Below are positions 56,271 through 64,000 of a stretch of 64,000 nucleotides of DNA, piece by piece; position 1 is the stretch's first letter; every line of letters begins with the position of its first letter. Both the position numbers and the translations under genes were made by a program. The notes under the pieces are model-generated. The model saw nothing but the letters and a program-made list of their open reading frames with translations. It did not search any database and had not been told where the DNA came from. This DNA is from Planococcus kocurii (GTDB lineage Bacteria > Bacillota > Bacilli > Bacillales_A > Planococcaceae): assembly GCF_001465835.2 (NCBI RefSeq), contig NZ_CP013661.2:124001-188000 (forward strand), given 5' to 3'.

Positions 56271-57254
56271 TTAAAATTCAGCTAGTTCTCTCATTGCTTT
56301 TTCTACTTTGTCTGGGTTGATCATGAAGAATTTCTCCATAGTTGGTGCATATGCCATTGCTGGGATATCGGGTCCAGCTAGACGTTTAATCGGAGCGTCT
56401 AGGTCGAATAGGCAGTTTTCAGCGATGATCGCTGCTACTTCTCCGATGATACTTCCTTCTTTATTGTCTTCTGTAACTAGAAGAACTTTACCTGTCTTTT
56501 TCGCAGCTTCGATAATGCCTTCTTTGTCCAATGGATAAATTGTACGCAAATCAAGGATGTGCGCAGAAATACCATCTTCGGCTAGGCGTTCTGCCGCTTG
56601 AAGTGCAAAGTGGACTGCTAAACCATAAGTGATGACTGTAATATCTTCACCTTCGCGTTTCACATCTGCTTTACCAATTTCAATTGTGTAATCTTCTTCT
56701 GGTACTTCACCTTTAATTAGACGGTATGCACGTTTGTGCTCAAAAAACATAACCGGATCTTCATCGCGAATTGCTGCTTTTAACAAGCCTTTTGCATCGT
56801 ATGGAGTTGACGGGATAACGATTTTTAACCCAGGCTGATTAGCGAATATTGCTTCTACTGACTGCGAATGATAAAGTGCGCCATGAACACCACCGCCAAA
56901 AGGTGCGCGGAAAACGATTGGACAAGTCCAGTCGTTATTTGAACGGTAACGAATGCGTGAAGCTTCAGAAATAATTTGGTTAATAGCGGGCATGATGAAA
57001 TCCGCAAATTGCATTTCTGCAATTGGGCGTAATCCGTACATCGCTGCACCAATGCCGACACCGGCAATCGCTGATTCTGCAAGAGGCGTATCTAAGACAC
57101 GGTCTTCTCCGAATTGATCGTACAGACCTTGAGTCGCTTTAAAAACGCCACCTTTTTTACCGACGTCTTCTCCGAGAACAAAGACGTTTTCGTCACGTTC
57201 CATTTCTTCTTTCATGGCAAGCGTGATGGCATCTATATAAGACATAATAGCCAT
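56271..57254 (-). CDS. bkdAB: Branched-chain 2-oxoacid dehydrogenase E1 beta (BkdAB), 327 aa
   Basis: It binds part of the thiamine pyrophosphate site (GEDVGKKGGVFKATQGLYD and TPLAESAIAGVGIGAAMYGL, the Glu of which activates TPP). The C-terminal transketolase domain has LDLRTIYPLDKEGI and VTEDNKEGS. It pairs with BkdAA to decarboxylate 2-oxoisovalerate, 2-oxoisocaproate and 2-oxo-3-methylvalerate. One-nucleotide overlap with bkdAA; GGAGGAG precedes. Confidence 0.95.
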   Translation of the reverse strand: MAIMSYIDAITLAMKEEMERDENVFVLGEDVGKKGGVFKATQGLYDQFGEDRVLDTPLAESAIAGVGIGAAMYGLRPIAEMQFADFIMPAINQIISEASRIRYRSNNDWTCPIVFRAPFGGGVHGALYHSQSVEAIFANQPGLKIVIPSTPYDAKGLLKAAIRDEDPVMFFEHKRAYRLIKGEVPEEDYTIEIGKADVKREGEDITVITYGLAVHFALQAAERLAEDGISAHILDLRTIYPLDKEGIIEAAKKTGKVLLVTEDNKEGSIIGEVAAIIAENCLFDLDAPIKRLAGPDIPAMAYAPTMEKFFMINPDKVEKAMRELAEF

Positions 57255-58258
57255 TATTCGTCTCCTCCTTCTTCGGCATAGACATACTTCATCGCATGTT
57301 CTGGTTCTGCATATGGTGCTTCTTCTGCATAATCCGTTGCTTCATTGACAATCACCATAATGCGATCATTAATTTCTTTTTCTAATTCATCGTTCATCAC
57401 ACCGTTTTCTTTCAAATAAGCACCAAATGTTAAAATTGGATCTGTTGATTTTTGTGCAGCCAATTCATCCGCAGAGCGATACTGGCGGTGATCATCATCT
57501 GACGAGTGCGCTGTCATTCGTTCGCAAACTGTTTCTATCAAGCTTGGTCCTTCGCCACGGCGTGCGCGATCAGCAGCTTCTTTAACATGTTTGTAAACTT
57601 CAATCGGATCGTTGCCATCGATTGTTACACCTGGCATACCATAGCCGATTGCTCGATCCGATACGTTTTTACAAGCTAACTGGCGTTCAACGGGCACCGA
57701 AATTGCATATTTATTGTTTTCGACCATAATGATAACTGGTAACTTGTGAACGCCGGCAAAGTTCATGCCTTCGTGGAAATCCCCTTGGTTGGAAGATCCT
57801 TCACCCAGCGTCGTAAACGTGATGAAATCTTTTTTCTTCATTTTTCCTGCTAAAGCAACGCCCACTGCGTGAGGCAATTGTGTCGTAACAGGCGAAGAGC
57901 CTGTCAAAATACGGTTACTCTTTTGCCCAAAATGACCAGGCATTTGGCGCCCACCAGAGTTTGGATCTTCTGCTTTAGCGAAAGCAGACAGCATCAAATC
58001 TTTTGGTGTCATTCCAAAATGAAGGACTACACCAATATCGCGGTAGTAAGGAGCGATATAATCTTTTGAATTATCAAGAGCAAAAGCAGCGCCTACTTGT
58101 GCTGCTTCTTGACCTTGGCATGAAATCACGAAAGGAATTTTTCCTGCGCGGTTTAATAGCCACATCCGTTCATCTACACGTCGAGCCATCAACATTGTTT
58201 CATACATTTTGAGTAAATCTTCATTTGTTAAACCAATTTCTTCATGTCTAGAAGCCAT
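57254..58258 (-). CDS. bkdAA: Branched-chain 2-oxoacid dehydrogenase E1 alpha (BkdAA), 334 aa
   Basis: The TPP motif GDG...N is represented by TLGEGSSNQGDFHEGMNFAG (about residue 153) with ENNKYAISVP. Phosphorylation-loop-like AHSSDDDHRQYRS lies at about 255. Length and the adjacency to E1-beta and lpdV identify it as the branched-chain rather than pyruvate dehydrogenase. It lies 14 nt after lpdV, with AAAGGAGG. Confidence 0.94.
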   Translation of the reverse strand: MASRHEEIGLTNEDLLKMYETMLMARRVDERMWLLNRAGKIPFVISCQGQEAAQVGAAFALDNSKDYIAPYYRDIGVVLHFGMTPKDLMLSAFAKAEDPNSGGRQMPGHFGQKSNRILTGSSPVTTQLPHAVGVALAGKMKKKDFITFTTLGEGSSNQGDFHEGMNFAGVHKLPVIIMVENNKYAISVPVERQLACKNVSDRAIGYGMPGVTIDGNDPIEVYKHVKEAADRARRGEGPSLIETVCERMTAHSSDDDHRQYRSADELAAQKSTDPILTFGAYLKENGVMNDELEKEINDRIMVIVNEATDYAEEAPYAEPEHAMKYVYAEEGGDE

Positions 58259-58272
58259 TATGTTTTCCTCCT

Positions 58273-59700
58273 TTAACTGTGAATTGCTTTTCCGTCAACT
58301 GCTAAAGCCGCTTCGCCCATTACTTCTGATAGTGTCGGGTGTGGATGAATTGTTTCAGCAATTTCCCACGGAGTTGCATCTAACACCATTGCAAGACCCG
58401 CTTCCGAAATCATATCGGTAACATGCGGCCCAATCATGTGCACGCCAAGTATATCGTTCGTTTCTTTGTCTGCAATAATTTTAACGAAACCATCAGATTC
58501 CCCATAAACCAATGCTTTACCAATTGCTTTGAACGAAAATTTACCAACTTTAACCTCATGACCTTTTTCTTTTGCCTGCTCTTCTGTAATACCAACACTT
58601 GCTGCTTCTGGATTGGAATAAATGCAACGTGACACCAAGTCATAGTTAATTGCATGTGGATTATTGCCTTTAATGTGCTCGATTGCCGTGATGCCCTCGT
58701 GTGATGCAACGTGCGCTAATTGAAGACCACCAATGACATCACCAATTGCGTAAATATGAGATTCTTTCGTTTGGAAAGATTTCTTCACTTGAATAAACCC
58801 TTTTTCAACAATAATGTCCGTGTTTTCAATGCCAATATTTTCAACATTTGCTTGACGACCGACTGATACTAGCATTTTTTCAGCAGAAAAACTTTCATTT
58901 TTGCCACTGATTTCTGCTTGAATGGTAACGCCATTTTCACCTGTTTCTAATGTATCTGCCATTACTTTTGCGCTTGTCGCAAACTTAACGCCTTTTTTCT
59001 TCAAAAGTTTCAACATCTCTTTAGAGATATCTTTATCCTCTGTTGGCACGATGCGGTCTGCATATTCAATAACAGTTACGTCCACACCAAAATCGTTAAG
59101 CATTGAAGCCCACTCGATACCAATAACACCCCCACCAACAATTAGAATCGATTGTGGTAAAGTTTCCATCTTCAAGGCTTCATCTGAACTCATAACGAAC
59201 TTGCCATCAACAGCTAATCCTGGCAAAGTACGCGGACGTGAACCTGTAGCGATAATGACATTATTCGGAATTAACATTTCATTTTCTTCACCATTGTTCA
59301 TTTCAACAGAAATGGTTCCAGCATTTGGTGAGAAAATAGAAGGTCCAAGAATTCGACCGATACCTTCGTAGACATCAATTTTCCCTTTTTTCATCAATCC
59401 TTGCACGCCTGCATGCAATTGGTCGACGATGCCTTGTTTGCGTTGCTGAACACGTCCAAAGTCTAGTGTAACTTCACCTGTCTGAACACCAAAATCAGCT
59501 GCATGATTTTTAGTCGTCGAATAAACTTCTGCACTTCTAAGCAATGCTTTGCTCGGAATACAACCTCTATGTAAGCAAGTCCCACCCAGTTCACTCTTTT
59601 CAACGATTGCTGTTTTCAATCCAAGTTGTGCAGAGCGTATTGCTGCTACATAACCGCCGGTTCCACCGCCTAAAATAACAACATCATAATTTTGAGCCAT
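58273..59700 (-). CDS. lpdV: Dihydrolipoyl dehydrogenase (E3) of the Bkd complex, 475 aa
   Basis: FAD site VVILGGGTGGYVAAIRSAQL (residue 7 on), the redox-active disulfide GGTCLHRGCIPSK (about 40; CxxxxC), NAD site ILIVGGGVIGIEWAS, and the C-terminal catalytic His in AETIHPHPTLSEVMGEA (about 450). It reoxidises the lipoyl groups on BkdB. AAAGGAGG precedes the ATG. There is a short gap (64 nt) to buk. Confidence 0.95.
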   Translation of the reverse strand: MAQNYDVVILGGGTGGYVAAIRSAQLGLKTAIVEKSELGGTCLHRGCIPSKALLRSAEVYSTTKNHAADFGVQTGEVTLDFGRVQQRKQGIVDQLHAGVQGLMKKGKIDVYEGIGRILGPSIFSPNAGTISVEMNNGEENEMLIPNNVIIATGSRPRTLPGLAVDGKFVMSSDEALKMETLPQSILIVGGGVIGIEWASMLNDFGVDVTVIEYADRIVPTEDKDISKEMLKLLKKKGVKFATSAKVMADTLETGENGVTIQAEISGKNESFSAEKMLVSVGRQANVENIGIENTDIIVEKGFIQVKKSFQTKESHIYAIGDVIGGLQLAHVASHEGITAIEHIKGNNPHAINYDLVSRCIYSNPEAASVGITEEQAKEKGHEVKVGKFSFKAIGKALVYGESDGFVKIIADKETNDILGVHMIGPHVTDMISEAGLAMVLDATPWEIAETIHPHPTLSEVMGEAALAVDGKAIHS

Positions 59701-59764
59701 AGCTGTATCCTCCTTTATCTGTTCTATCGTTATTCAAATTTCTTGCTACATTGTTGTCTGCTAC

Positions 59765-60847
59765 TTAAAACGGATAGACTTTTACGCGTTCTTCTCCATT
59801 TAATACCCGTGCTGCACCTTCAGCTAATGCTTGAAGTTCGTTTTCACCGGGTTGAATTTCGACATCGGCGATCCAACTTACCCGTTCCGATATTAGTTCT
59901 ACCAAGCTCTCGCCGTATGCTAAGCCACCCGTTAAAATGATGGCATCTACTTGGCCTTTTAAGACCGCACTGATTGCGCCAATTTCTCGCGCAATTTGAT
60001 ACGCCATCGCGTGATAGATCAATTCGGCTTTTTTATCTCCCGAAACAATACGCTGCTCTACTTTGACCACATCACTTGTTCCCAAGTAGGCGAATAACCC
60101 ACTTTGTCTCACCAATTTCTTGATAATTTCTTGGTGGCTGTAATGTCCAGAAAAGCATAATTCGACCAAATCGCCTGTTGGGACTGTTCCAGCACGTTCA
60201 GGACTAAACGGACCATCGCCATGCAAACCGTTATTGACATCAATAACGCGACCATTGTGATGAGCGCCAACTGTTATGCCATTTCCCATATGCGCAACAA
60301 TTAAATTGACCTCTTCGTATCGACGTCCTCTTTTTTCAGCACATCGACGGGCAACCGCTTTTTGATTGAGAGCATGAAAGATAGATTTTCTTTTAATTAA
60401 CGAAAATCCAGATACACGTGCAAGTGGCTCTAATTCGTCAACAACGACCGGATCTACTATAAATGCGGGTATATTCAGTGCATCCGCAATTTCAAATGCA
60501 ATAATGCCGCCTAGATTAGAAGCATGCTGTCCTGAGTACCCTACGCGTAAATCTTCTAGCATTCCACTGTTAACTTCATAAGTTCCACCTTCAATGGGAC
60601 GTAATAACCCGCCCCTGCCACAAACTGCGGCTAAATTAGAAACATTCATACCCTCTTCGTCCAACGCTTCCAAAATCGTGTTTTTTCTGAATAGATATTG
60701 GTCATTAATACTGGAAAATTTACTTAGGTCTTCTATGGTGTGGCGTATCATTTTTTCCATAATCAAAATATCATTATCGAAAACACCAATTTTTGTCGAT
60801 GTAGAGGCAGGATTAATGGCCAGGATCCGATTCGACTGCCTTTGCAC
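59765..60847 (-). CDS. buk: Butyrate (branched-chain acyl) kinase, 360 aa
   Basis: An ASKHA-fold acetate-kinase-type enzyme: [20 protein letters not shown] at the N-terminus binds phosphate, then [20 protein letters not shown] and [13 protein letters not shown] near the C-terminus. It makes ATP and isobutyrate/isovalerate from the acyl-phosphates produced by Ptb. The start is GTG with GAGGGAG upstream. It lies about 170 nt downstream of bcd, with an inverted-repeat-flanked element in the gap. Confidence 0.93.
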   Translation of the reverse strand: MQRQSNRILAINPASTSTKIGVFDNDILIMEKMIRHTIEDLSKFSSINDQYLFRKNTILEALDEEGMNVSNLAAVCGRGGLLRPIEGGTYEVNSGMLEDLRVGYSGQHASNLGGIIAFEIADALNIPAFIVDPVVVDELEPLARVSGFSLIKRKSIFHALNQKAVARRCAEKRGRRYEEVNLIVAHMGNGITVGAHHNGRVIDVNNGLHGDGPFSPERAGTVPTGDLVELCFSGHYSHQEIIKKLVRQSGLFAYLGTSDVVKVEQRIVSGDKKAELIYHAMAYQIAREIGAISAVLKGQVDAIILTGGLAYGESLVELISERVSWIADVEIQPGENELQALAEGAARVLNGEERVKVYPF

Positions 60848-60877
60848 GTCGCTCCCTCATTTCTTCTTATACTAATA

Positions 60878-60995
60878 GATTTTTTCTTCCATCTCCGACA
60901 ACCGACTTAACGAAGCAAGAAGCCAGGCGTAGTTTGCCTGACTTCTTACGGGAGCCATGCAGCATGCGGCTGAAACGGAATAGAAGAAAAAATTC
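60878..60995. repeat. 118-bp element flanked by 20-bp inverted repeats between bcd and buk
   Basis: GATTTTTTCTTCCATCTCCG (60878-60897) is nearly complementary to CGGAATAGAAGAAAAAATTC (60976-60995). Inside is a hairpin AAGAAG-CAGGC/GCCTG-CTTCTT (60917-60947). The element lies within a transcribed operon gap. It could be a miniature mobile or processing element, or an mRNA stability structure. Confidence 0.6.
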
Positions 60996-61014
60996 TTTCG
61001 ATTATTCTACTTTG

Positions 61015-62109
61015 TTATCTTCTGCTTAAAATATTATGTTCATTTCTAAGAAACTGAGTTCTTGAATTGCGAACGCGTTCGATTCGCTCTTCAGCCATGC
61101 GGTCCGCAGCGATGTAACTTGGTACGTTATCACGTTTAGAAATTGCATAAATTTTCGTGATGCTGTCATAAATTGTTTCAACGCGTTTCATCGCGCGTTC
61201 ATTGTTGTAACCATATAATTCATCTGCAACGTTGATAACACCGCCTGAGTTAATAACAAAGTCAGGTGCATATACGATACCACGTGCTTCAAGCTCATCG
61301 CCGTGACGCTCTTCTTTTAATTGGTTGTTAGCAGAGCCAGCAACTACTTTTACTTTTAATTGAGGAATCGTATCATCGTTGATGATTGCGCCCATTGCAC
61401 ACGGTGCAAAAATATCCGCTTCTTGTGAGTAGATGTCATTTGGTGCAACTGCTGTTGCGCCGAATGCTTCTACTGCACGATTTACAGCATCTTGGTTAAT
61501 ATCTGTAACGATTAATTTCGCACCTTCTTTGTGAAGATATTCGCAAAGTGGGTACGCGACGTTCCCAACACCTTGAACTGCAACTGTTTTGCCTTCTAAA
61601 GAATCGTCGCCAAATGCTTCTAAAGCCGCGGCTTTCATTCCAATATAAGCGCCGTATGCTGTAACAGGTGATGGATTACCTGAAGAGCCAAATGCTGGCG
61701 AGATTCCTGTTACGAAATCTGTTTCTTCGTGGATTAAATCCATATCCGCAACAGTTGTTCCAACGTCTTCAGCAGTTATATAACGCCCGTTTAATCCTTG
61801 AATAAAACGTCCGAATGCACGGAACATTTCTTCGTTTTTGTCTTTCAATGGATCTCCGATAATAACTGTTTTTCCGCCACCCAAGTTAAGACCTGCTGCA
61901 GCATTTTTGTAAGTCATTCCGCGAGCAAGACGAATGGCATCTTCAATCGCTTCTTCTTCTGTTGCATAATTCCACATGCGCGTACCGCCAAGTGCCGGTC
62001 CTAGAGTCGTGTCATGAATACAAATAATAGCTTTTAGGCCCGAGCTTTTATCTTGGCAAAATACTAACTGTTCGTAATCGTGTTGTTCCATTCTGTTGAA
62101 AATTTCCAT
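61015..62109 (-). CDS. bcd: Leucine dehydrogenase, 364 aa
   Basis: It catalyses NAD-dependent oxidative deamination of leucine, isoleucine and valine to the 2-oxoacids used by Bkd. The catalytic lysine lies in [17 protein letters not shown] (about residue 80). The Rossmann motif is [20 protein letters not shown] (about 177). Length is typical. The start ATG is 3 nt from the ptb stop, so ptb-bcd are coupled. Confidence 0.95.
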   Translation of the reverse strand: MEIFNRMEQHDYEQLVFCQDKSSGLKAIICIHDTTLGPALGGTRMWNYATEEEAIEDAIRLARGMTYKNAAAGLNLGGGKTVIIGDPLKDKNEEMFRAFGRFIQGLNGRYITAEDVGTTVADMDLIHEETDFVTGISPAFGSSGNPSPVTAYGAYIGMKAAALEAFGDDSLEGKTVAVQGVGNVAYPLCEYLHKEGAKLIVTDINQDAVNRAVEAFGATAVAPNDIYSQEADIFAPCAMGAIINDDTIPQLKVKVVAGSANNQLKEERHGDELEARGIVYAPDFVINSGGVINVADELYGYNNERAMKRVETIYDSITKIYAISKRDNVPSYIAADRMAEERIERVRNSRTQFLRNEHNILSRR

Positions 62110-62111
62110 TG

Positions 62112-63044
62112 TTAATTCCCCCTAGTAGATGTTCTTAGCGTTAATGATGAGCAAATGGCCAAAGCCAATGAATACAGTTTGCTGTCTGCACTATCAGCAC
62201 GCGACGATAAAACAATTGGCGCTTTAGCACCAGCTACAATACTGCCGACTTTGGCATTTGCAAAAAAGACCAGCGATTTATACAGGATATTTCCGGATTC
62301 AATAGTTGGAACAAGTAAAATGTCGGCGTTGCCGGCATTGTTTCCTGCTATTCGCTTATGTTTGGCCGCATCTACTGATATCGCATTGTCGAGAGCAAAT
62401 GGCCCGTCTACGATACAATTTTTGATTTGGCCACGCCGATTCATCGCAGTAAGCGCTGCAGCGTCTAGTGTCACTTGCATGTTCGGATTAATTACTTCTA
62501 CCCCCGCAAGTGGTGCAACGATTGGTAATTCTACACCTACTGAGCGCGCGATTTGAACAGCATTTTGAATAATTTGTACTTTTTGAGGTAAATCAGGACT
62601 AATATTCATGCCTGCATCTGTCAAAAAAATCAACCGATCAAACCCAGCGACTTCAAAAACAGCTACATGAGACATGATCGAGCCCGTCCGCAGACCATAG
62701 GTTGGATTTAGTACGGCCTTTAACAGTACCGCTGTCGCAATCTGACCCTTCATCAAGATATCGGAATCATTCCTGAATACGGACTTTACAGCTTCTTGTG
62801 CAGCCATTTCCAAACTATCAACGTGACACAACTGAACTTTAGGGTGATCGAGCAGCTCGGGAAAATGCTCCCTTAGCATTGCTGTTACAGTCAATTCATC
62901 GTCGTATAGTCGGAAATGAGCCATATTGCGTTCGATAGCCATACTCACGGCTTTGAGAACGGACACATCAGCAGCAGCTGCAACAGCCACCGTATGATTA
63001 GACTCATCCGAAACCATCTCGAATAACTGATTTAATGTGGCCAT
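62112..63044 (-). CDS. ptb: Phosphate butyryltransferase, 310 aa
   Basis: It exchanges acyl-CoA and acyl-phosphate. The family regions [34 protein letters not shown] and [20 protein letters not shown] are clear. It is the first gene of the bkd operon and is controlled from the 130-bp gap next to bkdR. GAGGTGAGCGG precedes the ATG. Confidence 0.93.
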   Translation of the reverse strand: MATLNQLFEMVSDESNHTVAVAAAADVSVLKAVSMAIERNMAHFRLYDDELTVTAMLREHFPELLDHPKVQLCHVDSLEMAAQEAVKSVFRNDSDILMKGQIATAVLLKAVLNPTYGLRTGSIMSHVAVFEVAGFDRLIFLTDAGMNISPDLPQKVQIIQNAVQIARSVGVELPIVAPLAGVEVINPNMQVTLDAAALTAMNRRGQIKNCIVDGPFALDNAISVDAAKHKRIAGNNAGNADILLVPTIESGNILYKSLVFFANAKVGSIVAGAKAPIVLSSRADSADSKLYSLALAICSSLTLRTSTRGN

Positions 63045-63100
63045 TACCGCTCACCTCATTCTTCTTAATTAAAACAGAACAAATGGTCATATATAAGAGA

Positions 63101-63114
63101 TGAAAGCGTTTTAT
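63101..63114. promoter_or_regulatory. Half-matching cre-like site in the ptb promoter region
   Basis: The plus strand TGAAAGCGTTTTAT keeps one good half of the cre consensus (TGWAANCG) but ends AT in place of CA. CcpA control is thus only a possibility. Confidence 0.25.
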
Positions 63115-63136
63115 TTGCTTTTTAGCACGTAAAACA

Positions 63137-63172
63137 TTGCAATTAATTGCAAAACCCTGCAATAATTTGCAA
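63137..63172. promoter_or_regulatory. Tandem 16-bp palindromes, probable BkdR binding sites
   Basis: TTGCAATTAATTGCAA (63137-63152) is a perfect palindrome; CTGCAATAATTTGCAA (63157-63172) is a close copy offset by 20 bp, so on the same DNA face. They lie 90-130 nt upstream of ptb, the expected place for an activator site, and end next to the bkdR stop codon. Confidence 0.6.
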
Positions 63173-63174
63173 AA

Positions 63175-64000
63175 CTATTGCATTAACCCGTATTTCTCTA
63201 ATTTGTAATACAAGGTTCGGAGAGAGATTTCTAATTGTTTTGCCGTTTTGGATTTATTGCCTTTAGCCTGTTTCAAAGCATGATGTAAAATTCCTCGTTC
63301 AACAGTATCCAATTGTTCTTGCAAAGGCATGGAGGATTGAATGAGTACTTCGTTTTTCGCTTCTGCAACTCGTAGCATACTAAGTGGGATGTGTTCTTCA
63401 GTTAATACACGGTCGTTCATCTGCATGAAGATCATCGAACGGCTCAGTACGTTTTCCAGTTCCCTGACATTACCTGGCCAATCATAGACACGCAAATACT
63501 GTAAGGCTTTGTCAGAAATCGATTCAACACTGCGCCCGTACTCCTGATTTAACTTCAACAATAGACGCCCAGTAATTCTCGGAATGTCTTGCTTTCGATT
63601 ACGCAAAGGCGGAATTAAAATTGGCATCCTGTTTAACCGATAATACAGATCCTCACGAAACTTCCCTTCAAGCAATGCTTTTTCCATGTTTGCATTTGTC
63701 GACGCAATCACACGCACGTTAACAGGAATCGGTTTACTCCCACCTATACGTAAGGTTTCATGTTCTTGTAGTACACGTAGCAATTTACTTTGAAGCATCG
63801 ATGACAATTCACCAATTTCATCTAAAAAGATGCTGCCATTATTGGCTTCTTCAAACAAGCCGCGCTTTTCTCCTGTTTTAATACCTGGAATGGCTCCTTC
63901 TTCATAACCGAAAAGTTCACTTTCTAACAGTTCCTCTGAAAGCGCAGCGCAATTGACGCGGACGAATTTATTGTATTTCCGCTCACTAGCACTGTGGATG
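63175..64000 (-). CDS. bkdR: BkdR-like AAA+ (sigma-54 activator type) regulator, C-terminal part
   Basis: The frame is open from the window's right edge, so the N-terminus and Walker A are off-window; 275 codons are visible. The AAA+ domain shows FVRVNCAALSEELLESELFG, Walker B GSIFLDEIGELSSMLQSKLL, sensor I VRVIASTNANME, the R-finger FREDLYYRLNRMPI, and the WPGNVRELENV box. A Fis-type helix-turn-helix forms the tail (GNKSKTAKQLEISLRTLYYK). The GAFTGA loop, which touches sigma-54, reads GAIPGI here. It lies directly upstream of ptb, as in B. subtilis, and should activate the bkd operon. Confidence 0.88.
   Translation of the reverse strand, partial: IHSASERKYNKFVRVNCAALSEELLESELFGYEEGAIPGIKTGEKRGLFEEANNGSIFLDEIGELSSMLQSKLLRVLQEHETLRIGGSKPIPVNVRVIASTNANMEKALLEGKFREDLYYRLNRMPILIPPLRNRKQDIPRITGRLLLKLNQEYGRSVESISDKALQYLRVYDWPGNVRELENVLSRSMIFMQMNDRVLTEEHIPLSMLRVAEAKNEVLIQSSMPLQEQLDTVERGILHHALKQAKGNKSKTAKQLEISLRTLYYKLEKYGLMQ

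Noticed and set aside
63045..63174. Sigma-54 (-24/-12) promoter for ptb
   Set aside because: Expected from B. subtilis, but the only GG dinucleotides on the coding strand have no GC at the required spacing.
1..64000. CRISPR array, tRNA/rRNA, transposase or prophage genes
   Set aside because: None visible: no spaced direct-repeat series, no tRNA-like cloverleaf noticed, and no transposase, integrase with an intact active site, or phage structural gene among the reading frames.

Overview
The window looks like a chromosomal segment of a low-GC Gram-positive rod of the Bacillales, most likely Planococcaceae (Planococcus or a close relative). This is an inference from three things: strong AGGAGG-type ribosome binding sites with ATG/GTG/TTG starts, gene order that follows two Bacillus subtilis blocks, and a low-GC base composition. 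The first block is parC-parE-yneT-plsY-yneR-yneQ-yneP-citB with yneK/ccd nearby. The second is proC-namA-rnz-polY-yqjE-yqjD-yqjC-yqjA-yqiW followed by the bkd operon. The small spore genes that I recall near citB in B. subtilis are not visible, which fits a lineage that does not rely on sporulation. I see no rRNA, tRNA, CRISPR array, prophage or intact insertion sequence.

Layout. 1-9.5 kb is an accessory-like stretch: a frameshifted lipoprotein, small unknown proteins, a choloylglycine-hydrolase-family enzyme, a divergent LysR/YeiH pair, an S-layer-homology protein, a DMT transporter, a phosphotransferase, a DUF305 protein and two Nudix hydrolases. 10-17 kb holds an orphan GAF/PAS histidine kinase, class III fructose-bisphosphatase, 3-methyladenine glycosylase I and threonine deaminase. 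17.4-27 kb is topoisomerase IV (with a LexA-type box before parE), phosphatidylglycerol-precursor synthesis (plsY), three small conserved genes and aconitase. 27-35 kb has a DinB protein, a catalytically degenerate tyrosine-recombinase-like protein beside a 44-bp perfect dyad, nicotinamidase, MscL, a lytic transglycosylase, an SCO copper chaperone, the DUF1659/DUF2922/YvrJ trio and a cytochrome c maturation cluster (ccdA-trx-ccdC). 35-41 kb carries argGH and a T-box-controlled proC.

42-64 kb is mainly one metabolic theme read leftwards. BkdR and ptb-bcd-buk-lpdV-bkdAA-bkdAB-bkdB convert branched-chain amino acids to branched acyl-CoAs. The adjoining mutA-mutB-meaB, mce and pccB handle the methylmalonyl-CoA/propionyl-CoA made from valine and isoleucine. 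Together they supply branched acyl-CoA primers for fatty acids and feed carbon to succinyl-CoA and the TCA cycle (aconitase is also here).

The most interesting locus is at 42.0-42.35 kb between namA and rnz. It has a 35-residue BsrG/TxpA-like hydrophobic toxin gene with its own terminator and an opposing promoter-terminator unit that would make an about 120-nt antisense RNA. A LexA-type box overlaps the toxin promoter. This looks like an SOS-induced type I toxin-antitoxin system, a Gram-positive counterpart in logic to TisB/IstR. Other notable signals are a BkdR whose GAFTGA sigma-54 loop reads GAIPGI and which faces a promoter region without a -24/-12 site, an inverted-repeat-flanked 118-bp element between bcd and buk, and a 40-bp repeat pair between bkdAB and bkdB.
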